Shown here: piece by piece, positions 42,688-50,879 of the stretch | Layout: every line of letters begins with the position of its first letter | How positions within the stretch are numbered: position 1 is the stretch's first letter | Assembly (NCBI GenBank): GCA_016195725.1 | Contig: JACPZB010000018.1 | Coordinates: 1 to 52,626 of the forward strand | Direction: 5' to 3' | Length of the DNA stretch: 52,626 nucleotides | From: Deltaproteobacteria bacterium | GTDB lineage: Bacteria > Desulfobacterota > GWC2-55-46 > UBA9637 | Made by a program: the position numbers and the translations under genes | Notes under the pieces: generated by a model | Told to the model about the DNA's origin: nothing | Databases searched by the model: none | What the model saw: only the letters and a program-made list of their open reading frames with translations

Positions 42688-44052
42688 TTATATACGGTGC
42701 GTTGCCTCCATAATATTTGATCTCTCCTGATCCTTAATAGCTACTGGTATGGTTATGCTAAAGATAGAGCCTATGCCTACTTCACTATAAACATTTATGG
42801 TTCCATGATGTTTTCTCACAATATCCAGACTGACAGGCAGACCAAGGCCAGTCCCTTCTCCTAATGGTTTGGTTGTATAAAACGGCTGGAATATATTGGC
42901 CAACTCCTCCTGCGGTATGCCGACACCCGTATCAATTATCTTTATATCCACAAAATTACCTATACCTCTCACCTCTATGGTAAGTCTGCCGCCTTTTGGC
43001 ATAGCATCTATTGCATTAAGGATAATATTAAAGAAAACTTCCTGCAGTTGGTGCGGATCCCCCAGTATATGAGGAAGGTCGTCTTCAAACTCCGTATCAA
43101 CGTGTATACCAGTCTTCTGAAGTTTATACTCAGCCATAATAATCGTCCTTTGCAGAATACTGGTTACATCAACCTTTTCTAATGTAGGCTCGTGCCTTTT
43201 TGCATAATCCAGAAGATTTCTGACTGCATTCTCAATATCGCATATTGCCTCGCCCATCAACTCAATATATTTCTTCTTCAGTTGAGTGTCTTCTGAATCC
43301 CTCTCGATGACCGCAAGACAGTTCTTGATGCCATCGAGAGGATTATTTATCTCATGGGCAAGTTCTGCTGACAGCCTTCCAATGGATGCAAGCTTTTCCG
43401 ATTGTTCAACTTGGGTTTTCACATCTTGAAGATTTTTATATGCGCTCTCTAAATCCTTTTGCAGCGCATTTAATCTCAACTGGGTTTTTACAAGTTCATC
43501 CCTGTCGTACCTCTCCTTTTCGGCAATAAAACCGAGGAAACCTGCTATGATAAATATTACAGCTATTCTAAATAAAAGGTCTGTCCAATGCAGGATCCCC
43601 CACTGATCATACACTGCCACAAAATATACAAACGAAGCAACAGCAGCAAGGGCAACACCTCTGTAAAACCCATAATAGAATGAATGAAGTGCCACCAGCG
43701 GATAGATAACAAGAAAAACAATGCTGTTCAAGCCGCCTGACAGCTTTATGGATAGCCCTGTAAATATTAAATCCAAACTCAAGCATACAAGATATATGGT
43801 TTCTACTTTTTGGGGCCAGATTAGGATAAGTGCGTGGATAATGAGACTGTAAACAATAAAAATAAGGAATAGAGTCAGAAGCCATAGCTTAAGGGCAGCT
43901 GGATATGGATGGAATATAAGCCAGACCCCTCCCCCCGCCACAACAATGCCCCTCATGAGCATGAAGGCATAATCAACGATAGTCAATCCTTCCCTACTTC
44001 GCCCCGTAATCCTGCCCATCTGCAGAAGAGATGAAACTTTTGAGGTGTCCAT
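42688..44052 (-). CDS. Membrane sensor histidine kinase
   Basis: A 454-aa kinase. About six N-terminal TM helices (residues about 30-180) form the sensor. A coiled coil (about 183-225) follows, then the H-box LAHEINNPLDGIKN (about 230-243) and an ATPase domain with NIILNAIDAM, DTGVGIP and GTGLGLPVS. The membrane-buried sensor resembles PrrB/RegB-like or NtrY-type topologies without periplasmic domains. It is the partner of the sigma-54 regulator 76 nt downstream. Confidence 0.92.
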   Translation of the reverse strand: MDTSKVSSLLQMGRITGRSREGLTIVDYAFMLMRGIVVAGGGVWLIFHPYPAALKLWLLTLFLIFIVYSLIIHALILIWPQKVETIYLVCLSLDLIFTGLSIKLSGGLNSIVFLVIYPLVALHSFYYGFYRGVALAAVASFVYFVAVYDQWGILHWTDLLFRIAVIFIIAGFLGFIAEKERYDRDELVKTQLRLNALQKDLESAYKNLQDVKTQVEQSEKLASIGRLSAELAHEINNPLDGIKNCLAVIERDSEDTQLKKKYIELMGEAICDIENAVRNLLDYAKRHEPTLEKVDVTSILQRTIIMAEYKLQKTGIHVDTEFEDDLPHILGDPHQLQEVFFNIILNAIDAMPKGGRLTIEVRGIGNFVDIKIIDTGVGIPQEELANIFQPFYTTKPLGEGTGLGLPVSLDIVRKHHGTINVYSEVGIGSIFSITIPVAIKDQERSNIMEATHRI

Positions 44053-44112
44053 CAGATTATCCTTGTTAAAAAATACTACTACATTTTCAGGAGTTTCTCA
44101 ATAATTTATACT

Positions 44113-44145
44113 CAAGGCAAGAGGTGATAGGCTATGGGCCAGAGG
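44113..44145. repeat. Heptad-phased repeat fragment
   Basis: Units CAAGGCA, AGAGGTG, ATAGGCT, ATGGGCC, AGAGGTT run at 7-nt steps and then begin to invert (TTCCTCT). It is a half-element of the GCCTATC type fused to the kinase remnant next to it. Confidence 0.65.
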
Positions 44146-44297
44146 TTTTCCTCTCAAGATTATCCTGTCCCATACCCCTGTGAGTATCAAGCAATAGCTC
44201 TCTATCACAGAGGTTGGCATCCTGAGTTCATGGGATGCATCAGATAAAAACTGTCTCTGTCTTAAAAGAAGGCTTGCTCTAATCGTTCCAGAGCAGT
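44144..44297 (-). pseudogene. Remnant of a second histidine kinase (H-box region)
   Basis: On the minus strand TALERLEQAFF, then after a frameshift RQRQFLSDASHELRMP and TSVIESY, match the HisKA dimerisation region of CusS-type sensor kinases. Nothing of the sensor or ATPase domains remains. It fills most of the 383-nt gap between the intact kinase and the FKBP gene. Confidence 0.7.
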
Positions 44298-44345
44298 AGT
44301 TAAAATATATATTCTTATACGAATATGACTTGCTGTATTATTTTT

Positions 44346-44374
44346 TTGACAAATCAGGCTTGACCTGTTAAACT
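44346..44374 (+). promoter_or_regulatory. Promoter of the FKBP-type isomerase gene
   Basis: TTGACA (44346-44351) and TAAACT (44369-44374) are 17 nt apart, 62 nt before the ATG. AAAGGAG precedes the start. A short TTCTCC-tcat-GGAGAA hairpin lies in the leader. Confidence 0.55.
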
Positions 44375-44435
44375 TTTCTCCTCATGGAGAATAGCAAAAT
44401 GCCATTCTCAAAATAACAACACAAAGGAGAATCAG

Positions 44436-45125
44436 ATGAAGATATTCTGGGCAGCAATTTTGGGCATTGCGCTTTTGACAGAGCAGGCAAGCGCCGCTGA
44501 CAAAACAGCGCTCAAAAATGAAAAGGATAAGGTGAGCTACAGCATCGGTATGCAGATTGGAAGCAGTTTTAAAAATCAATCAATAGATGTTGATGCAGAT
44601 GTGCTTATAAAGGGTATTAAAGACGCCATCTCCGGCGCTAAGCCTTTACTGAGCGAAAGGGAGGTTCAGGAAACCATGACAGCCTTTCAAAACGAAATGA
44701 AGGCAAAACAGGCCGAACGGATGAAGGTCATTGCTGAAAAAAACAAGAAAGAGGGAGAGACATTCCTCGCTGAGAATAAGAAAAAGGGAGGCGTTAAAAA
44801 CACTGCCAGCGGCCTGCAGTATAAAATCGTGAAGGATGGCAACGGCAAAAAACCCACGGCAACAGATACTGTAACCGTGAATTATCGCGGCACATTGATT
44901 GACGGAACGGAATTTGACAGTTCCTATAAGCGCGGAGAGCCAGCAAGCTTTCCTGTAAATCAAGTTATTGCGGCTTGGACAGAGGCATTGCAGTTGATGA
45001 GCGTAGGTTCAAAATGGCAGTTGTTTATTTCTCCTAATCTCGCATACGGTGAACGGGGCATGGGGGCGCAAATCGGACCGAATGCAACCCTCGTATTCGA
45101 GGTTGAACTGCTTTCAATTAAGTAG
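44436..45125 (+). CDS. FKBP-type peptidyl-prolyl isomerase (FkpA/Mip-like)
   Basis: A 229-aa exported folding factor. A signal peptide (about 1-20) is followed by a helical dimerisation domain (about 30-115) and an FKBP domain (about 120-229) with VTVNYRGTLIDGTEFDSS, WTEALQLMSVGSKWQLFI and the end LVFEVELLSI. The order and length match Mip/FkpA proteins of the periplasm. Confidence 0.94.
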   Translation: MKIFWAAILGIALLTEQASAADKTALKNEKDKVSYSIGMQIGSSFKNQSIDVDADVLIKGIKDAISGAKPLLSEREVQETMTAFQNEMKAKQAERMKVIAEKNKKEGETFLAENKKKGGVKNTASGLQYKIVKDGNGKKPTATDTVTVNYRGTLIDGTEFDSSYKRGEPASFPVNQVIAAWTEALQLMSVGSKWQLFISPNLAYGERGMGAQIGPNATLVFEVELLSIK

Positions 45126-45131
45126 AATTGA

Positions 45132-45173
45132 AATAACCCCCGCCACTTCTTTAGAGCGGCAGGGGTTATTTTT
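45132..45173 (+). terminator. Rho-independent terminator after the FKBP gene
   Basis: AATAACCCCCGCC (45132-45144) and GGCAGGGGTTATT (45158-45170) form a strong stem with one bulge, followed by TTT. It lies 6 nt after the stop codon. Confidence 0.85.
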
Positions 45174-45274
45174 GGACAGCCTTATTCCCAATCTGCCTAA
45201 AGCCTTTTCAAAGAATAACACTTCCCATGGACAAGGGACGCGCATCTTAATGAATCCTTAATTATCTTGAAAGG

Positions 45275-45302
45275 TTGACATCAGATGAGGATTTAGTAGA
45301 AT
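45275..45302 (+). promoter_or_regulatory. Promoter of livM, probably giving a leaderless mRNA
   Basis: TTGACA (45275-45280) and TAGAAT (45297-45302) are 16 nt apart. The ATG at 45309 lies 6 nt after the -10 box, where transcription would start. There is no Shine-Dalgarno. Confidence 0.55.
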
Positions 45303-45308
45303 GCTTGC

Positions 45309-46538
45309 ATGCCCCAGCATAACAAGAACAATTTCAACCAGTCTGCTCTTGTGAAACACCTCTTCCTCCCTCTATGGTTCGCCCTTTTAGTTTTGCCCTT
45401 TATGGGGGTAAAAGACGCTGTTCTTCTATCCCTTGCCGTTGCTGCAGGCAGAATGATATTCATTGGCTTTACAAAACTCAGTTGGACAACACGCATCAGA
45501 AAAGCGCTATTATCTGTTTACCAATCCCTCACAAAAAAGATAACAGTAAAAGGCCACAATATCTTATTTATCAATAGCGCTATTCTTGCGCTTCTCATTG
45601 CCCTGCCCCTTTTTCTCAATAACTACTATAGAGATGTTCTAACCCTAACAGGGCTTTATGCAGTTCTGTCCCTTGGTTTGAATATATCTGTTGGCTTAGC
45701 AGGACTTCTGGATTTGGGTTATATTGCATTTTATGCAATCGGCGCATATACATATGCGCTCCTATCAACAAAACTCGGCATCTCTTTCTGGCTTGCCTTG
45801 CCCATAGGCGGTCTCTTTGCATCAGGCATTGGCTTTATACTCGCCATAATCACCCTGAGACTTCGCGGCGACTATCTGGCCATCGTAACACTCGCCTTTA
45901 TTCAGATAGTGCATCTTATCTTGAATAACTGGGACAGCCTCACGGGTGGACCAAATGGAATCCTCGGCATAGCACGGCCGTCCATCACATCCTTCAAATT
46001 CAGTCAGCCAATCCACTTTTATTATCTCGTTCTATGTATTGCGGTTTTAACCACAATTGTAATAAACCGCCTTAATCATTCCAGGGTAGGCAGGGCATGG
46101 ATTGCCATGCGGGAAGATGAGATTGCAGCAGAGGCCATGGGCATAGATACGACAAAGATGAAATGCCTCGCCTTTTCCCTCGGTGCATTTTGGGCGGGTA
46201 TTGCAGGCGTTTTCTTTGCAGGCAAATTCGCCTTTGTATCACCTGAAAGTTTTACATTCTTTGAGTCGATCTTTGTTTTGGCAATGGTTGTGCTTGGCGG
46301 CATGGGAAGCATCCCTGGCGCAATCACCGGCGCCGTAATCCTGATTATCCTCCCGGAAATATTGAGAGGCTTTGCAACATACAGGATGCTTATCTTTGGC
46401 GCTGCGCTGGTTGCTATGATGGTCTTCAGGCCGCAGGGGCTTATAGGAAGCCCAAGGCGAAAGATTGAGCTTCATCCAGAAGATGAAAAAAATTATCTTC
46501 AGGAGATGCAGTCGTTATATGAGGTGGAGAAACAATAA
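45309..46538 (+). CDS. livM: Branched-chain amino acid ABC transporter permease LivM
   Basis: A 409-aa inner-membrane permease with about ten TM segments. The family core is clear: GLNISVGLAGLLDLGYIAFYAIGAY, TLRLRGDYLAIVTLAF, and the cytoplasmic loop GRAWIAMREDEIAAEAMGI that contacts the ATPase. livH, livG, livF and a binding protein are not in the window. It is transcribed alone between terminator and repeat, so partners must be encoded elsewhere or the operon has been broken. Confidence 0.92.
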   Translation: MPQHNKNNFNQSALVKHLFLPLWFALLVLPFMGVKDAVLLSLAVAAGRMIFIGFTKLSWTTRIRKALLSVYQSLTKKITVKGHNILFINSAILALLIALPLFLNNYYRDVLTLTGLYAVLSLGLNISVGLAGLLDLGYIAFYAIGAYTYALLSTKLGISFWLALPIGGLFASGIGFILAIITLRLRGDYLAIVTLAFIQIVHLILNNWDSLTGGPNGILGIARPSITSFKFSQPIHFYYLVLCIAVLTTIVINRLNHSRVGRAWIAMREDEIAAEAMGIDTTKMKCLAFSLGAFWAGIAGVFFAGKFAFVSPESFTFFESIFVLAMVVLGGMGSIPGAITGAVILIILPEILRGFATYRMLIFGAALVAMMVFRPQGLIGSPRRKIELHPEDEKNYLQEMQSLYEVEKQ

Positions 46539-46569
46539 TATTGCATTTTTTCAGACCTCTCCAACGGTT

Positions 46570-46600
46570 CACCCCCCTCCCGTCCCCCATCAAGGGGGGA
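46570..46600. repeat. CCCTCCC-type palindrome after livM
   Basis: CCCTCCCGTCCCCCATCAAG followed by GGGGGGA resembles the CCCATCAAGGGAG palindrome inside uvrD and the 12377 hairpin. It lies 31 nt after the livM stop. Confidence 0.55.
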
Positions 46601-46695
46601 GAGAAAAATGCGTCAACCCTCCATAAACCACCACACCTTTACCCTGCACACCCATACATCGGTGTGAAGGTTTACAGGCATGGCTTTTCCTCATC

Positions 46696-46724
46696 TTGAC
46701 ATTATCCAATAACTTTGCTAATCA
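46696..46724 (+). promoter_or_regulatory. Promoter of ftsB, probably giving a leaderless mRNA
   Basis: TTGACA (46696-46701) and TAATCA (46719-46724) are 17 nt apart. The ATG at 46732 lies 7 nt after the -10 box. An automatic call could take the TTG of the -35 box as the start codon. Confidence 0.5.
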
Positions 46725-46731
46725 TGTGCGC

Positions 46732-47022
46732 ATGGCCCTCAAGTTTGGAAAGGACAAGAAATATTTTATCCCCCTGCTATTATTTGTTGTAATAATTATC
46801 GCACTGACTATATTCGGAGACCGAGGACTTGTCCGAGTTTACAAACTTTCTAAGGAGAGAGATTCCATAAAAAATTACAATGAGAAAATTCAGGCTGAGA
46901 ATAGTTCAATGAGAAATGAGATTGAGCGATTAAAAGCAGATGATAAATATATAGAGATGATAGCCAGAAAAGAGCTGGGAATGATAGGTAAAAATGAAGT
47001 AGTTTACCACTTTAAAAAGTAG
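46732..47022 (+). CDS. ftsB: FtsB/DivIC-like septum formation initiator
   Basis: A 96-aa bitopic protein. A short basic N-terminus is followed by one TM helix (about residues 11-28), a coiled coil with heptad hydrophobics (about 35-75) and the family end ARKELGMIGKNEVVYHF. It belongs to the divisome FtsQLB complex. I start at MALKFGKD; a TTG 12 codons upstream lies in the promoter. Confidence 0.85.
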   Translation: MALKFGKDKKYFIPLLLFVVIIIALTIFGDRGLVRVYKLSKERDSIKNYNEKIQAENSSMRNEIERLKADDKYIEMIARKELGMIGKNEVVYHFKK

Positions 47023-47089
47023 GCATCCCAATAAGAAAAATTGCAGAACCTTGCCACATTCGGCATTCATTTGATGCATAAGTTTTCTT

Positions 47090-47111
47090 TTTCAACTTTG
47101 AGCTTTGACAT
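47090..47111. repeat. Heptad-phased half-element after the cDPGS-like gene
   Basis: On the minus strand ATGTCAA, AGCTCAA, AGTTGAA follow directly after the TAA stop at 47114-47112. Only one arm is clear. Confidence 0.55.
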
Positions 47112-48437
47112 TTAAATTTCATCTTCCTGCAGAAACTTTTCTATCACATTTGCAATAGTCGGCTTCCCCATGTCTTCTATTTCGTAATTTATCCGCATAG
47201 CAGGTTTATTAATCTTTATTATCCTTGCCAGGTCCACAGGTGTTGCAATAAGCACTAAATCACAGGGTGTGTTATTTATAGCATCCTCCAAATCTTTTAT
47301 CTGGCGGCTTGCATAGCCCATAGCAGGAATGAGATTTTTGATGTTAGGATATAAAGCAAGCGTGTTCTTTATGCTGCCGACCGCATATGGCCGAGGATCA
47401 ACTATTTCTTTAGCATGATGCTTCTCTGCAGCCACAATGCCGGCACCATAAGTCATTCCGCCATGCGTGAGGGTTGGGCCGTCTTCCACGACCAACACCC
47501 TTCTGCCTTCAATCAAATTCCCATCCCCTACCCTTATGGCTGAGGCGGCGCATAGAACGACAGCCCCTGGATTTGTCTCTTTTATATTTTTCATAATCAC
47601 ATCCACATCTGAGCTTTTGGCTGTATCCATCTTGTTTATGATTAATACATCCGCCCTTCTCAAATTTGTCTCGCCGGGATAATATAAAAGTTCATGGCCC
47701 GGTCTGTGCGGATCAAGAACAACAATCTCCAAATCTGGCTTTATGAAAGGCAAATCATTATTGCCGCCATCCCACACTATAATATCAGCCTCTTTTTCAG
47801 CCTCTTTTAAAATATCAGCATAATCCACCCCTGCATAGACAGCAATGCCCGCATCCAGCAGCGGCTCAAATTCCTCTCTTTCTTCTATAGTACAGTCGAA
47901 TTTTATTAAATCTTCCTGCGCGGCAAACCGCTGGATTCTCTGCTTGATAAAATCTCCGTAAGGCATTGGGTGGCGGATGGCTACAGGCTTTTTACCTTTC
48001 TCTATAAGAATTTTACAGACAAGTTTTGTCACACCGCTTTTCCCGCAGCCTGTCCTTACAGCGCATACAGATATGACAGGCTTATTTGCCTTAAGCATGG
48101 TCTTTTCTGCGCCAAGAAGGACGAAGTTAGCCCCCATGCCTGTCACAAGAGACGCCCTGTGCATTACATATTCATGAGACACATCGCTGTAGGAAAAGAC
48201 CGCCCCATCAATCTTATATTCTTTTATGAGCGGTATAAGCTTTTCTTCCGGATAGATGGGGATGCCATTTGGATACAAAACCCCTGCAAGCTCGTTTGGG
48301 TACGTCCTGTTTTGAATAAATGGTATCTGGGTTGCTGTAAATGCAACAACCTCATATTGAGGATTATCCCTGAAGCAGAGATTGAAATTATGGAAATCCC
48401 TGCCGGCGGCACCCATGATGATTATCCGTTTTTTCAT
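47112..48437 (-). CDS. Cyclic 2,3-diphosphoglycerate synthase-like P-loop protein
   Basis: A 441-aa protein of the family typified by archaeal cyclic 2,3-diphosphoglycerate synthetase. It has an N-terminal Rossmann-like segment (IIMGAAGRDFHNFN, about residues 6-19), the P-loop SVCAVRTGCGKSGVTK (about 124-139), WDGGNND and INKMDTAK. The methanogen enzyme makes a thermoprotective metabolite; the bacterial homologues are uncharacterised. I start at MKKRIIIMG (48437); the longer readings have no better support. Confidence 0.8.
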   Translation of the reverse strand: MKKRIIIMGAAGRDFHNFNLCFRDNPQYEVVAFTATQIPFIQNRTYPNELAGVLYPNGIPIYPEEKLIPLIKEYKIDGAVFSYSDVSHEYVMHRASLVTGMGANFVLLGAEKTMLKANKPVISVCAVRTGCGKSGVTKLVCKILIEKGKKPVAIRHPMPYGDFIKQRIQRFAAQEDLIKFDCTIEEREEFEPLLDAGIAVYAGVDYADILKEAEKEADIIVWDGGNNDLPFIKPDLEIVVLDPHRPGHELLYYPGETNLRRADVLIINKMDTAKSSDVDVIMKNIKETNPGAVVLCAASAIRVGDGNLIEGRRVLVVEDGPTLTHGGMTYGAGIVAAEKHHAKEIVDPRPYAVGSIKNTLALYPNIKNLIPAMGYASRQIKDLEDAINNTPCDLVLIATPVDLARIIKINKPAMRINYEIEDMGKPTIANVIEKFLQEDEI

Positions 48438-48613
48438 AATTGACTTAAGCATATACACGATGGATGTAAAAAGCAAGCGGCTCATTATCCTTTACCATTG
48501 ACAAATTATGGATTTTGCTTCAGCAAAACACTAAGCTGCCTTATCACAGACAAATTAGATAATTTATCAAGGGTTTATTGCAAATTATTCCGTATTGCGT
48601 TAAATTATAATTT

Positions 48614-50791
48614 ATGGTCAGGCTTGAAGAAATTATAGACAAGGTATCTTCATACAATCCCGCAGCAGATACTGAGCTTATAAAAAAGGCATATATATTT
48701 TCTGCTAAGGTTCATCAGGGGCAGATGCGCCTATCAGGAGAACCGTATCTGAGCCACATTATAGAAGTGGCCCATATCCTTACCAATATGCAGATGGATG
48801 TGGTAACAGTTGCCGCAGGCATCCTTCACGATACGGTGGAGGATACTTTAACAACCATAGATAAGATTAAAGAATTATTTGGAGATGAGGTCGCAGCGCT
48901 GGTAGACGGAGTTACAAAGATAGGAAAGATAAGTTTTGAGAGTAAAGGCGCATCAGGAGAGGAACAGGAGGCAGAGAACTTCCGTAAAATGATAATTGCA
49001 ATGGCTCAGGATATCAGGGTTATTATGATAAAACTTGCTGACAGGCTGCACAATATGCGGACCCTTTCCGCCCTTAGTCCTGAAAAAAGAGTAAAGATAG
49101 CCCAGGAGACTATGGATATATATGCACCGATTGCAAACCGTCTTGGTATCGGATGGATAAAGACAGAGTTGGAGGATATTTCTTTCTATTATCTAAAATC
49201 TGAAGCCTATAAAGAATTAGAAGAACGGCTTGCCACAGAAAAAGAAGAAAGAGAGAAGTATGTCTACGAGGTTAAGAGAATCATAGAAAAAAGGCTTGCT
49301 GAATATAACTTAAAGGTTGAGGTTGCCGGCAGGCCAAAGCACCTTTACAGCATATACACGAAGATGCTGAAGGACGGGCTTTCCTTTGAGCACATCTACG
49401 ATGTCCTTGCATTCAGAGTTATAGTTGACACAGTTAAAGAATGCTATGAAGCCCTTGGTATTATCCACTCTACATGGAAACCAATCCCCGGGAGATTTAA
49501 AGACTACATTGCCATACCGAAACCCAACATGTATCAATCCCTGCATACGAGCGTCATAGGGCCCTATGGTGAGAGGATGGAAATACAGATAAGAACGCAG
49601 GAGATGCATAAGATTGCAGAAGAAGGTATCGCTGCCCATTGGAGATACAAGGAAGGCAAGGCAATGCCTGAAAAAGATGACAAGAGATTTGCATGGCTCA
49701 GGCAGATGATGGAGTGGCAGAAGGATATGCGCGATGCGCGGGAGTTCATGGATACCATGAAGATGGACCTCTTCTCAGAAGAGGTGTTTGTCTTTACGCC
49801 GAAGGGCGCTGTAAAGGATCTGCCAAAAGGCGCAACGGCTGTGGACTTTGCATATGCCGTTCATACCGATGTGGGGAACAGATGTTCTGCTGCGCGCGTT
49901 AATGGAAGGCTTGTGCCGCTGAAATATCAGCTCAAAAATGGCGATACCGTGGAGGTAATAACCTCGCCCAACCATACCCCGAGCAAAGACTGGCTCAAAT
50001 TCGTAGTTACATCCAGGGCCAGGGCAAAGATAAGGCAGTGGGTGAAGACAGAAGAGCGGGAAAAGAGCATAGCCCTCGGCAAGGAGATATGTGATAAGGA
50101 TTTTAAAAAGCACAATGTTGATTTTTATAAACTTCTAAAATCAGGCGAACTGGACAAGATTGCAAGGGAAGGGTTGGACCTTTCTTCTATTGACGATGCC
50201 CTTGCCGGTATAGGTTACGGCAAGTTGTCTGCCCATCAGCTTTTAGGCAAACTACTTCCGCCAGAGAAAATTCAGGAAGTATCTGCATTTAAAAAAGTTC
50301 TGCAGAAGTTTACCCCCGATAGATTCAATCGGGGGCTTAGAAAGGCCCCTCGCGAAGCTGTGCTTGTAAAAGGGGTAGATGATGTTATGATAAGATTTGC
50401 CAGGTGTTGCAACCCATTGCAGGGCGATGAGATCGTGGGATACATAAGCAGAGGCAGAGGCGTTGTGGTTCATTTAAAGGGATGCCCAAGTATACGAGAC
50501 AGCGATCCTGAGCGCTTGATAGATGTTGCATGGGAAAAGGGATTAAAGACAACCAGGCCCGCAAAGCTAAAAATAATATGCCATGATGAAAAAGGGCTTT
50601 TGGTTAATATGAGCAGTGTCATTACAGGACAGGAGGCCAATATTATAAACGCTACCATTACAACCACGCCTGATAAAAAGGCAATATGTATATTTGAGAT
50701 AGAGGTAAACAGCCTTGATCATCTTACGACTATCATCAACGGCCTTAAAAAGGTAAAAAGGGTTATAAAGGTGGAGAGGATTAAAGGATAA
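48614..50791 (+). CDS. RelA/SpoT-family (p)ppGpp synthetase/hydrolase
   Basis: A 725-aa bifunctional stringent-response enzyme. The HD hydrolase domain (about 25-180) has ILHDTVEDT, so hydrolysis is intact. The synthetase domain (about 240-350) has FRVIVDTVKECYEALG and GRFKDYIAIPKPNMYQSLHT. TGS (about 385-450), a conserved zinc-finger region with RFARCCNPLQGD, and a C-terminal ACT domain follow. No Shine-Dalgarno precedes the ATG; TATAAT lies 2 nt before it. A short palindrome (50313-50335) is read in the linker. Confidence 0.96.
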   Translation: MVRLEEIIDKVSSYNPAADTELIKKAYIFSAKVHQGQMRLSGEPYLSHIIEVAHILTNMQMDVVTVAAGILHDTVEDTLTTIDKIKELFGDEVAALVDGVTKIGKISFESKGASGEEQEAENFRKMIIAMAQDIRVIMIKLADRLHNMRTLSALSPEKRVKIAQETMDIYAPIANRLGIGWIKTELEDISFYYLKSEAYKELEERLATEKEEREKYVYEVKRIIEKRLAEYNLKVEVAGRPKHLYSIYTKMLKDGLSFEHIYDVLAFRVIVDTVKECYEALGIIHSTWKPIPGRFKDYIAIPKPNMYQSLHTSVIGPYGERMEIQIRTQEMHKIAEEGIAAHWRYKEGKAMPEKDDKRFAWLRQMMEWQKDMRDAREFMDTMKMDLFSEEVFVFTPKGAVKDLPKGATAVDFAYAVHTDVGNRCSAARVNGRLVPLKYQLKNGDTVEVITSPNHTPSKDWLKFVVTSRARAKIRQWVKTEEREKSIALGKEICDKDFKKHNVDFYKLLKSGELDKIAREGLDLSSIDDALAGIGYGKLSAHQLLGKLLPPEKIQEVSAFKKVLQKFTPDRFNRGLRKAPREAVLVKGVDDVMIRFARCCNPLQGDEIVGYISRGRGVVVHLKGCPSIRDSDPERLIDVAWEKGLKTTRPAKLKIICHDEKGLLVNMSSVITGQEANIINATITTTPDKKAICIFEIEVNSLDHLTTIINGLKKVKRVIKVERIKG
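50313..50335. repeat. Short palindrome inside relA/spoT
   Basis: CCCCCGAT and ATCGGGGG flank AGATTCA at about codons 567-574, in the poorly conserved stretch before the zinc-finger region. It encodes TPDRFNRGL. Confidence 0.6.
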
Positions 50792-50793
50792 AA

Positions 50794-50867
50794 TTGAATT
50801 TACGAATTACGATTTTCGATTTTTGAATTCAATTCTTAAATCGTAAATCGGCAATCGACAATCGAGG
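50794..50867. repeat. Heptad-phased hairpin element after relA/spoT
   Basis: Left units GAATTTA, CGAATTA, CGATTTT, CGATTTT and right units TTAAATC, GTAAATC, GGCAATC, GACAATC are at 7-nt steps around a GAATTC centre. It starts 2 nt after the stop and ends just before the ribosome site of the next gene. Unlike most copies, the gene upstream is on the plus strand. Confidence 0.88.
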
Positions 50868-50879
50868 AAGGAGGTTTCT

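Noticed and set aside
3181-50867. Heptad repeats as CRISPR-like arrays
   Set aside because: Units are only 7 nt, contiguous, without spacers, and occur as inverted pairs. No cas genes are present.
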